Of a DNA stretch of 38,801 nucleotides, positions 1-6,376 are shown in pieces. The stretch spans positions 1-38,801 of the forward strand of contig CBDUOH010000012.1 in NCBI GenBank assembly GCA_965368815.1, written 5' to 3'. Numbering within the stretch: the stretch's first letter is position 1; each line of letters starts with the position of its first letter. A program made the translations under genes and the position numbers. The DNA is from UBA5794 sp965368815. GTDB lineage: Bacteria > Actinomycetota > Acidimicrobiia > Spongiisociales > UBA5794. The notes beneath the pieces are model-generated. The model did not search any database. It was not told the origin of the DNA and saw only the letters and a program-made list of their open reading frames with translations.

Positions 1-58
1 ACGTCTCCAACGTCGCTGTAGTTCCGTAGGCGTGCACCTCGGCAGGCAATACGGAACC

Positions 59-64
59 AGGAGG
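59..64 (+). promoter_or_regulatory. Strong Shine-Dalgarno of infC
   Basis: AGGAGG lies 7 nt before an ATC codon at 72 and decides the start of infC. In the infC frame the first upstream stop is TAG at 27-29, and no ATG, GTG or TTG occurs between that stop and the conserved IF3 N-terminus. Confidence 0.75.
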
Positions 65-71
65 TACTCCC

Positions 72-722
72 ATCGCAGAACCACGGGTAAACGAGCGCAT
101 CCGAGTCAAGCGCGTTCGTCTGATCGCACCAGACGGTGGACAGATCGGCGAAAAGGACATCGATGAGGCCAGATGGCTCGCCAGTCAGCTCGGTCTCGAT
201 CTCGTAGAAGTTGCCCCCGATGCCAGACCGCCGGTTGTGCGGATGATGGACTACGGGAAGTACAAATACGATCAGTCCGTCAAGGCTCGTGAAGCGCGCA
301 AGAACCAGACCCGCACCGTGATCAAAGAAGTCCAGTTCCGACCCAAGATCGGGAAGAGCGACTTCGAGGTCAAACAACGGCGCGTCGTCAAGTTCCTCCG
401 CCAGGGGGACAAGGTCAAATGCACCATGCGTTTTCGCGGCCGAGAGGTCGCACACCCGGAACTCGGTCGCGACATTCTGCAGCGTCTCTACGAAGCAGTT
501 GAACCGTACGCCGAGATCGAAGCGATGCCCAAACTCGATGGTCGGAACATGACCATGGTGTTGGCACCCTCGCCCGACATGCCTGCCGAGTTGGAATCCG
601 AAGCCGATGACGACTTTGACGATGTGGTCGATGACGTCATCGCGGACGAGGCCGAAGTGGCACTCGACCACGATGACGACGACGTGGACGTCGATATCGA
701 CGACTCCGACGAGTCCGAATAG
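72..722 (+). CDS. infC: Translation initiation factor IF-3, AUC start
   Basis: IF-3 binds the 30S subunit, prevents subunit joining and checks the start codon and initiator tRNA. From ATC at 72 the protein is 216 residues and opens with the classic IF3 N-domain (EPRVNERIRVKRVRL, later DYGKYKYDQ), followed by the C-domain (FRPKIGKSDFEVK, MRFRGREVAHPELG). A start at GTG 237 would delete most of the N-domain. Known E. coli infC uses AUU for autoregulation, so a non-canonical start fits the family. The last ~44 residues, after APSPDMPAEL, are an almost purely Asp/Glu tail absent from the minimal family. infC heads the infC-rpmI-rplT operon. Function is very secure; the exact start is strongly supported but not proven. 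Confidence 0.93.
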   Translation: MAEPRVNERIRVKRVRLIAPDGGQIGEKDIDEARWLASQLGLDLVEVAPDARPPVVRMMDYGKYKYDQSVKAREARKNQTRTVIKEVQFRPKIGKSDFEVKQRRVVKFLRQGDKVKCTMRFRGREVAHPELGRDILQRLYEAVEPYAEIEAMPKLDGRNMTMVLAPSPDMPAELESEADDDFDDVVDDVIADEAEVALDHDDDDVDVDIDDSDESE

Positions 723-735
723 CACAGGAGACACA

Positions 736-930
736 ATGCCAAAGATGAAGACCCACAAGGGGGCTGCCAAGCGCTTCAAACGCACCGGCAGCGGCAAGAT
801 CCGGCACCGCAAAGCATGGCGCGGCCACAATCGCTACAAGAAGAATTCGGCGCGATGGCGCCGTGTCAAAGGCGACGGCATCTTGACGGGCGGCGACGAA
901 AAGCGCATCGACAAGATGCTGCACAACTAG
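736..930 (+). CDS. rpmI: 50S ribosomal protein L35
   Basis: A 64-residue basic protein with the L35 signature: start PKMKTHKGAAKRFK, then GKIRHRKAWRGH and an end at KMLHN. L35 is a small, late-assembling component of the large ribosomal subunit. The ATG at 736 follows an AGGAG at 726-730 and lies 13 nt after the infC stop, so the two are co-transcribed. The longer reading frame upstream overlaps the infC acidic tail and is not used. rplT follows after 9 nt, the standard bacterial operon order. Confidence 0.96.
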   Translation: MPKMKTHKGAAKRFKRTGSGKIRHRKAWRGHNRYKKNSARWRRVKGDGILTGGDEKRIDKMLHN

Positions 931-939
931 GAGGACACC

Positions 940-1299
940 ATGGCTCGTGTGAAGCGTTCAGTAAACGCGCGCAAGAAGCGCAAGAAGGTCATGGACCGGG
1001 CATCGGGTTACACCGGAGCCCGCAGTCGTCGATATCGCACCGCTCGTGAGCAGGTCATGCATGCCATGCAGGACTCGTACGATCATCGTCGTGCCCGCAA
1101 GGGCCAGTTCCGCAGGCTCTGGATCCAGAGGATCAACGCCGCTGCACGGCTGAATGGTTCGACCTATTCCAAGTTCATGGCTGGGCTCAAAGCGGCAGAG
1201 ATCGACGTCGATCGCAAGATGCTGGCGGAGATGGCTGTCACCGACCCTGACGCATTCTCTGCGCTGGTCGAGGTAGCGAACTCAGCTGCATCTGAGTAG
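940..1299 (+). CDS. rplT: 50S ribosomal protein L20
   Basis: A 119-residue basic protein with the L20 pattern: MARVKRSVNARKKRKKV at the N-terminus (the rRNA-penetrating arm), then YTGARSRRYRTA, RRARKGQFRRLWIQRINAA and GSTYSKFMAGLK. L20 is needed early in 50S assembly, and in some bacteria it represses its own operon. The rpmI stop runs straight into TAGGAGG, the ribosome-binding site, 9 nt before the ATG. A hairpin follows at 1318-1347. The tail past ~residue 105 is short and variable, as expected. Confidence 0.97.
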   Translation: MARVKRSVNARKKRKKVMDRASGYTGARSRRYRTAREQVMHAMQDSYDHRRARKGQFRRLWIQRINAAARLNGSTYSKFMAGLKAAEIDVDRKMLAEMAVTDPDAFSALVEVANSAASE

Positions 1300-1317
1300 G
1301 TTCACCACCATCGTTTC

Positions 1318-1347
1318 GAACGGGAGGTCCCACCGGGCCTCCCGTTC
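1318..1347 (+). terminator. Hairpin after rplT, probable operon terminator
   Basis: Perfect 10-bp inverted repeat GAACGGGAGG / CCTCCCGTTC. Inside the loop CCC and GGG add 3 more pairs past a bulged T. It sits 19 nt after the rplT stop. There is no T-run after it, so it may be Rho-assisted or a processing or stability hairpin; high-GC actinobacteria often have such tail-less hairpins. Confidence 0.6.
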
Positions 1348-1372
1348 GTGCGTCCACACGTGACAAGGCACG

Positions 1373-1378
1373 TACCAT
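1373..1378 (+). promoter_or_regulatory. -10-like TACCAT, leaderless start of rRNA methyltransferase
   Basis: TACCAT overlaps the ATG at 1377 and lies 7 nt before GTG 1386. If it is the -10 box, transcription would begin about at 1386, making GTG the first codon of a leaderless message. No clear -35 is seen. Confidence 0.35.
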
Positions 1379-2144
1379 GACGTCCGTGCCCGACGTGATT
1401 TCATCCTCGAAGAATCCCAAAGTGCGCTCGTTCGTGCGGTTGCACCGGCAACGCAACAGGAATGAGAGTGGTCGTGTACTCCTGGAAGGTCCGACGCTGT
1501 TCGCCGAAGCGCTCGCAGCAGGTATGGAGCCGATCGAGGTGCTCTGTCTACCGGATGACGACTCCACCCAGGCACTCATGCGGTCCTACCCGAAGGCGTC
1601 GTTGCACACGGTGAGCGATCACGTGCTTCGCGCAGCAGCGGACGTGGCACATCCGCAGTCACCGCTCAGCGTGTTCGTCCGACCGACTTCGGATGGCTTG
1701 ACCGGCAACCACGTCGTCGTGCTCGTCGACATCGCCGATCCCGGCAACGTGGGCACCATCGTGCGGACGGCCGCGGCGCTTGGCTGGGATGTGGCTGTGG
1801 CCGGCCATTCGGCAGATCCTTGGAGTCCCAAGGCGCTTCGTTCCGGTTCGGGTGCGCATTTCTCGACGAACATCGTCGAAGTCGATTCGGTCGAGCATGC
1901 GTTCGATCCGAAGCACTACGTCGTGGTAGCCACCGTTGTCAGCGGTGGGGTAGCGACATTCGACGATGCCCGATCCGTAGCGTTGCTGATCGGGAACGAA
2001 TCGCACGGACTCTCCGAGAGCGATCGCTCGAGCGCCGAGATCGAACTGACGATCCCGATGCCCGGGGGTACCGAGAGCCTCAATGCGGCGGTCGCCGCAG
2101 CGCTCGGGATGTGGATCACGATGGATGGACGGTCCGACGGCTGA
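1377..2144 (+). CDS. SpoU/TrmH-family RNA 2'-O-methyltransferase
   Basis: Predicted SAM-dependent ribose 2'-O-methyltransferase of the SPOUT knot fold, acting on rRNA or tRNA. The N-terminal substrate-binding domain (SSKNPKVRSF, then VLLEGPTLFAEAL) is followed by the three SpoU motifs: DIADPGNVGTIVRTA, LLIGNESHGLS and IPMPGGTESLNAAVA. 255 residues from ATG 1377. GTG 1386, giving MPDVISSS, is an equally good start because a -10-like TACCAT would place the mRNA 5' end there. It lies between rplT and pheS, as tsnR does in mycobacteria. The exact modified nucleotide cannot be read from sequence. Confidence 0.9.
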   Translation: MTSVPDVISSSKNPKVRSFVRLHRQRNRNESGRVLLEGPTLFAEALAAGMEPIEVLCLPDDDSTQALMRSYPKASLHTVSDHVLRAAADVAHPQSPLSVFVRPTSDGLTGNHVVVLVDIADPGNVGTIVRTAAALGWDVAVAGHSADPWSPKALRSGSGAHFSTNIVEVDSVEHAFDPKHYVVVATVVSGGVATFDDARSVALLIGNESHGLSESDRSSAEIELTIPMPGGTESLNAAVAAALGMWITMDGRSDG

Positions 2145-2147
2145 GGG

Positions 2148-2176
2148 TTCTCATGTCTTGATCGACGTGATATCGT
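2148..2176 (+). promoter_or_regulatory. Candidate promoter of the pheST leader
   Basis: TTCTCA at 2148-2153 (4 of 6 to TTGACA), a 17-bp spacer, then TATCGT at 2171-2176. An ATG follows 6 nt later at 2183, so a transcript would begin at or beside that ATG. Confidence 0.45.
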
Positions 2177-2182
2177 GCCCCG

Positions 2183-2257
2183 ATGACGCCGATCCAGACC
2201 ACCGACGGACGATTTATGAACGGTCTCATTCGGCGCGCACCGTCCCGGGTGCGCTGA
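2183..2257 (+). CDS. Putative 24-residue leader peptide upstream of pheS
   Basis: A short open frame from ATG 2183 to TGA 2255-2257 encodes 24 residues ending RRAPSRVR, with one Phe (a TTT codon) at residue 11 and five Arg. It has no Shine-Dalgarno but lies 6 nt after a -10-like TATCGT, so it could be translated from a leaderless mRNA. Its last ten codons run into the left and inner arms of the 2221-2270 hairpin, and its stop sits in that hairpin's internal loop. A terminator follows 24 nt later. This is the geometry of a transcription-attenuation leader peptide. I do not recognise the peptide, and one Phe codon is a thin sensor. Translation is inferred only. Confidence 0.4.
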   Translation: MTPIQTTDGRFMNGLIRRAPSRVR

Positions 2258-2270
2258 GTCGACGAGACCG
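2221..2270 (+). promoter_or_regulatory. Two-tier hairpin in the pheS leader
   Basis: Outer arms CGGTCTC (2221-2227) and GAGACCG (2264-2270) enclose inner arms GCGCACC (2235-2241) and GGTGCGC (2248-2254). CCCGGG at 2244-2249 spans the loop edge and can instead pair with either CCCGGG of the downstream terminator. The structure overlaps the 3' end of the small frame at 2183-2257. Confidence 0.55.
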
Positions 2271-2280
2271 CATCACCGAA

Positions 2281-2304
2281 GCCCGGGATGACCCGGGCTT
2301 TTTT
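2281..2304 (+). terminator. Rho-independent terminator ahead of pheS (attenuator)
   Basis: GCCCGGG, loop ATGA, CCCGGGC, then six T: a textbook intrinsic terminator and the clearest in the window. It lies 41 nt before the pheS ATG and far (137 nt) from the previous gene's stop, so it is better placed to attenuate pheST than to end the methyltransferase transcript, though it could do both. Confidence 0.85.
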
Positions 2305-2345
2305 CGTTGTTTCCTCCGCCCGACGACAGAAAGGTCGCGACCCCG

Positions 2346-3371
2346 ATGACCGCTAACCTCCCAGAATCCATGGAATCACTTGAAGAACTTGCCAGCAGCG
2401 CCCCGGCGCGAGTCGACTCGGTTGCATCGGTCGCCGAACTCGACGAACTCGAGTCGCTACTGGTCGGAAGGAATTCACCGATCGCGGCGGCCAGACGCGC
2501 TCTTGCCGACATTGCCGACGGGGCAGAACGAGGGCGGACAGGCAAAGCGATCAATGACGTCGCCACCGAGATCCAGCAACTGATCGAAGCCCGTCGAAGC
2601 ACACTCGAGGCACAAGAGGAACACGCCCACCTCCTCAACGACACCGTCGACGTGACGCTTCCCGGTCGGATCCCCATGCGCGGTACCCATCATCTGGTGC
2701 AGTCGACGATGGACGAGATCGTCGACATCTTCGTGGGACTCGGCTACGCGGTGGCGCGAGGGCCCGAGGCTGAGACATCCTTCTACAACTTCGATGCCCT
2801 GAACATCCCTGAGACCCACCCGTCGCGTCTCGAGAGTGACACGCTGTATCTCGACTACGGCGAAGGGGAGGATGAGGTCTTGCTTCGGACACACACCTCA
2901 CCGATGCAGGCACGATACATGGAGGAGCACGATCCTCCGACATATGTCGTGGTGCCCGGGCGCGTGTTCCGTGCCGATGCCGTCGATGCCACGCATGCAC
3001 CTGTGTTCCATCAGATCGAGGGTCTGGCCGTCGACGTTGGCATCACGCTGGGTGACCTGAAAGGGACGCTTGCAGCTTTTGCCAGGGAGTTCTTCGGTCC
3101 CGACACCGAGGTCAAGTTCATTCCGCACTACTTCCCGTTCACCGAGCCCTCAGCGGAGATGCACGCCTACACGAACGGCCAGTGGATCGAGCTCCTCGGT
3201 TGCGGCATGGTGAACCCCGCTGTGTTCGAGCAGGTGGGGTACGACCCGGACGCCGTGACCGGCTTCGCGTTCGGCATGGGCGCCGAGCGCATGGCAATGG
3301 TGCGTCACGGAATCACGGATCTGCGAACCCTGCTCGATCCGGACCGGCGAGTTCTGGGGCAGTACCGATGA
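2346..3371 (+). CDS. pheS: Phenylalanyl-tRNA synthetase alpha subunit
   Basis: Catalytic subunit of the (alpha-beta)2 class II synthetase that charges tRNA-Phe. From ATG 2346 it has 341 residues, normal for PheS. An N-terminal coiled-coil arm (~1-95) precedes the class II core: THHLVQ, the YNFDALNIPETHP region, motif 2 around GRVFRADAVDATH and FHQIEGLAVD, and motif 3 GFAFGMGAERMAM near the C-terminus. An AGAAAGG lies 11 nt upstream, a somewhat long spacing. The TTG at 2307 is inside the terminator region and is unlikely. The stop overlaps the pheT ATG (ATGA), indicating translational coupling. Expression is probably governed by the attenuator-like leader just upstream. Confidence 0.96.
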   Translation: MTANLPESMESLEELASSAPARVDSVASVAELDELESLLVGRNSPIAAARRALADIADGAERGRTGKAINDVATEIQQLIEARRSTLEAQEEHAHLLNDTVDVTLPGRIPMRGTHHLVQSTMDEIVDIFVGLGYAVARGPEAETSFYNFDALNIPETHPSRLESDTLYLDYGEGEDEVLLRTHTSPMQARYMEEHDPPTYVVVPGRVFRADAVDATHAPVFHQIEGLAVDVGITLGDLKGTLAAFAREFFGPDTEVKFIPHYFPFTEPSAEMHAYTNGQWIELLGCGMVNPAVFEQVGYDPDAVTGFAFGMGAERMAMVRHGITDLRTLLDPDRRVLGQYR

Positions 3372-5767
3372 AGCTGACACGATCCTGGCTCGACGAGTTC
3401 GTGTCGATCCCGACCGAGGATCCGGTCGAGCTCCTGGAAGCGTTCGAGAGCCTCGGCCATGAGATCGAGGATTGGCGTTGGATTCGCCCGGCCTTCACCG
3501 GCGTCGTCGTCGGTCGCGTCCTGGAGGTCGGGCCACACCCGAACGCCGACAAGGTCCGCGTGACCAAGGTCGATGTCGGGTCCGACGTCCTGGAGATCAT
3601 CTGTGGCGCGTGGAATTTCGATGCCGGGGCCGTTGTGCCGGTGGCTGTTCCTGGTGCGGTGCTCGGCGAGGATTTCGAGATCACCCGTCGCGAGATCAGG
3701 GGCGTCACGTCCAATGGCATGATCTGTTCAGAGATCGAACTCGGATTGGGCGCCGAGGCTGACGGCATCATGGTTCTCAACGACGACTATCCCGCATCTG
3801 TTGATGCCATCGGACAGGATTTCGCCGAATTCATGGGCCTGCCCGATGTCTACTACGAAGTCAATGTGACACCCAACCGGCCCGACTGTCTGTCCGTGTA
3901 CGGTCTCGCCCGAGATCTCGCTGCTCTGTACCAAACGCCGTTGCGGGGTACCGGGATCGCCGTCGAGGAAACGGGTGATCCGAACGACGTCACCGTTGAC
4001 ATCGACGCCGAGGACCTGTGCGGCCGCTTCGCCGGCCGTCGCGTGCGTGGGATCACGGTCGGCCCGTCGCCGCACTGGATGCGATGGAGATTGATGCAGG
4101 CTGGGGTGCGACCGATCTCGAATGTGGTTGACGCTTCCAATTACGCGATGGTCGAGTTCGGCTATCCGACACACGCCTTCGATGTCGAACGACTCGGCAA
4201 CCGCATCGTTGTCCGACGTGCCGTCAAGGGGGAACAGATCACCACACTCGATGATCAGCAGCGGACCCTGAGCGGATCAGATGTGGTGGTGACCGATGGG
4301 ACGAATCCGGTGGCCATCGGTGGCGTCATGGGTGGTGCATCGACCGAGGTGCACGACGGAACGACCGACGTCTTCATCGAGGCAGCGTATTGGGACCCTC
4401 CGACGATTCTCGTGACATCGAAGCGGCTCGGACTGCGCAGCGAAGCCTCGATGCGTTTCGAGCGGGGAGCCGACCCATCGTTCTGCGCCCTCGGTGCCGA
4501 CCGGGTGGCCCAACTGCTCGCCGCAATCGCAGGAGGTCAAGTCGCACCCAACCCGGTCGACGAGGACCCCGGCGCCAACGCACCCTGGACGATCTCGTAT
4601 CCGCTGAGCGAAACACGTCGCATTCTTGGCATCGATCTCGATGCGTCCACCACGACAGATCTGCTGACCCGGATGTCATTCGATGTCGTCGGAACCGACC
4701 CACTCGAAGTGACCGTCCCTACCCGTCGGCCGGATGTGCGGGCCCCGGTCGATCTCGTTGAGGAGATCGCCAGGCTCCATGGCTTCGCTGGTATACCCGA
4801 CAGCGTTCCGAGCGGTCCCGGTGGGGGACTGTCGGCGACCGAGCAGCGCCTGCGCCTCATTCGCGAGGTCATGGTTGGTGCCGGTTTGTATCAAACCATG
4901 ACGTTCTCATTCATCGGCGAGAGCGACCTCGACGGTTTGGACCTTCCGGCCGGACACGGAGCTCGCCATGGCATCGCCGTGACCAACCCCCTCAACGAGA
5001 CAGAGGGCGTCATGCGCACGACACTGCTTCCCGGTCTCCTCAAGTCGGCGGCTACGGCGATCGGGCGGAATGTCCCCGATGCCAGGCTGTTTGAGGTCGG
5101 CAAGGTCTTTCTTCCAGGGGACGGCAAGCTCCCGTTCCAACCGGATCGGTTGGGTTTCGTTCTCGCGGGAGAGGTGCCTGCCACCTGGTCCGACCCGGCT
5201 CGTTCGTTCGACGTGTATGACGGTACGGGCCTGTGGACTGTGTTGGCAGAGGCGCTGGACATTCCCGATGCAAACGTACGTCAGACTTCGGTAGCTCCGT
5301 TCCACCCCGGACGATGCGCCGAGGTGATGATCTCGGACGTGACTATCGGCACCATCGGCGAGGTCGCTCCACGGGTTGCGACCACGTTCGGTCTCACAGG
5401 ACGAGTGGTGGTCGGCGAGATCGATCTTGCCGAACTCCTGATCGACCGAGGGGCGTGGACGTTCGAACCACCGAGCGCGTACCCACCGGTCATCTTCGAT
5501 CTTGCGTTCAACGTCGACAGGACTGTTCCTGCAATCGCAGTACTCGAAGCTGCTCGTGAGGGCGCCGGTTCGTGGTGTGAGGGTGCGGTCATCTTCGATG
5601 CCTTCGCAGGCGGTTCGCTGGGAGAAGGAAAGAAATCTGTGGCCATCCGATTCACGATGCGAGCCGATGATCGGACGCTCACGGACGAAGAAGCCGCTCC
5701 TGTTCGACGCTCGATCGCGGACGCGGTGGCTGCCGCCGTTGGCGGCGAATTGCGAGGGTCCCTCTGA
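3368..5767 (+). CDS. pheT: Phenylalanyl-tRNA synthetase beta subunit
   Basis: Partner of PheS: binds and edits tRNA-Phe. 799 residues from ATG 3368, typical for the bacterial beta chain. Domains in order: an OB-fold tRNA-binding domain (~40-150, with VGPHPNADKVRV), the B3/B4 editing domain (~200-390), the B5 DNA-binding-like domain (~400-475), the degenerate synthetase core, and the FDX-ACB anticodon-binding domain (~705-799, with VIFDLAFNVD and GEGKKSVAIRFTM). Long frames reaching back into pheS are overlap artefacts. The ATGA overlap with pheS couples the subunits. Its stop TGA overlaps the likely CTG start of the next gene. Confidence 0.96.
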   Translation: MKLTRSWLDEFVSIPTEDPVELLEAFESLGHEIEDWRWIRPAFTGVVVGRVLEVGPHPNADKVRVTKVDVGSDVLEIICGAWNFDAGAVVPVAVPGAVLGEDFEITRREIRGVTSNGMICSEIELGLGAEADGIMVLNDDYPASVDAIGQDFAEFMGLPDVYYEVNVTPNRPDCLSVYGLARDLAALYQTPLRGTGIAVEETGDPNDVTVDIDAEDLCGRFAGRRVRGITVGPSPHWMRWRLMQAGVRPISNVVDASNYAMVEFGYPTHAFDVERLGNRIVVRRAVKGEQITTLDDQQRTLSGSDVVVTDGTNPVAIGGVMGGASTEVHDGTTDVFIEAAYWDPPTILVTSKRLGLRSEASMRFERGADPSFCALGADRVAQLLAAIAGGQVAPNPVDEDPGANAPWTISYPLSETRRILGIDLDASTTTDLLTRMSFDVVGTDPLEVTVPTRRPDVRAPVDLVEEIARLHGFAGIPDSVPSGPGGGLSATEQRLRLIREVMVGAGLYQTMTFSFIGESDLDGLDLPAGHGARHGIAVTNPLNETEGVMRTTLLPGLLKSAATAIGRNVPDARLFEVGKVFLPGDGKLPFQPDRLGFVLAGEVPATWSDPARSFDVYDGTGLWTVLAEALDIPDANVRQTSVAPFHPGRCAEVMISDVTIGTIGEVAPRVATTFGLTGRVVVGEIDLAELLIDRGAWTFEPPSAYPPVIFDLAFNVDRTVPAIAVLEAAREGAGSWCEGAVIFDAFAGGSLGEGKKSVAIRFTMRADDRTLTDEEAAPVRRSIADAVAAAVGGELRGSL

Positions 5768-6312
5768 GCTCGTTCGGGTTCGACGCTGTCCTTGGTATCG
5801 GGCAACCCGAAGCAGCGATTGCCCTCCTCGATGCGGTTGTCGCATCGACGATCGATGGAGCGAGGGTCGCCATCCGCCTGACCGAGGTCGAGGCGTATGG
5901 TGGACAGGATGACCCGGCGAGCCACGCATTCGGCGGCATGACCGCCCGGAACGAACCGATGTATGGGCCGCCGGGCACGTTGTACGTCTACCGCTCATAC
6001 GGGATCCATTGGTGCGCGAACGTGGTCACGGGTCCGACGGGAACACCCACAGCCGTGTTGATGCGCGGGGGAGAGGTGATCGAAGGGCTCGCAGTGGTCG
6101 AACGAAGACGGGGCAGGTCGGATCACCTCACCGACGGCCCGGGGAAGCTCGGCCAGGCGTTGGGTCTCGATGGATCGCTGTCGGGATCCAACCTGGCCGA
6201 CGGTCCTGTACGGCTGATCGGCCCGTTCGGAACGGCACGGCGCTGGACGCCATCACCGCGGATCGGCATCTCTCGCGCCGTTGACGTCCCGTGGCGGTTC
6301 ACGACACCGTGA
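5764..6312 (+). CDS. mpg: 3-methyladenine DNA glycosylase (AAG/MPG family), probable CTG start
   Basis: Excises alkylated purines to start base-excision repair. Family hallmarks: LTEVEAYGG with the catalytic Glu, DPASHAFGGMTARNEPMYG, GTLYVYRSYGIHWCANVV and DGPGKLGQALG. ATG 5938 would start after the catalytic Glu, so it cannot be the true start. The frame is open back to a stop at 5668-5670 but has no ATG, GTG or TTG before 5938. CTG at 5764 has a GAGGG 5 nt upstream, overlaps the pheT stop as CTGA, and gives 182 residues, close to the usual 185-205. A sequencing error or a pheT read-through fusion are alternatives. Family assignment is secure, the start is inferred. Confidence 0.85.
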   Translation: MSSFGFDAVLGIGQPEAAIALLDAVVASTIDGARVAIRLTEVEAYGGQDDPASHAFGGMTARNEPMYGPPGTLYVYRSYGIHWCANVVTGPTGTPTAVLMRGGEVIEGLAVVERRRGRSDHLTDGPGKLGQALGLDGSLSGSNLADGPVRLIGPFGTARRWTPSPRIGISRAVDVPWRFTTP

Positions 6313-6361
6313 TCGAGGTTTACATGTATCCCGCAACCGACGGCTCGACCCTGTCAGCGTC

Positions 6362-6367
6362 TACGCT
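6362..6367 (+). promoter_or_regulatory. -10-like TACGCT before tyrS
   Basis: TACGCT lies 9 nt before the tyrS ATG, which lacks a Shine-Dalgarno. This fits a leaderless or nearly leaderless transcript. No convincing -35 is seen. Confidence 0.35.
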
Positions 6368-6376
6368 CTTGGGACA

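Noticed and set aside
2145..2345. T-box riboswitch ahead of pheS
   Set aside because: No T-box-like TGGN bulge sequence in an antiterminator and no specifier-loop layout. The leader is too short for a full T-box.
6351..6367. PafBC (RecA-NDp-type) promoter before tyrS
   Set aside because: CTGTCAGCG followed by TACGCT looks similar, but the spacer is only 2 nt rather than 8.
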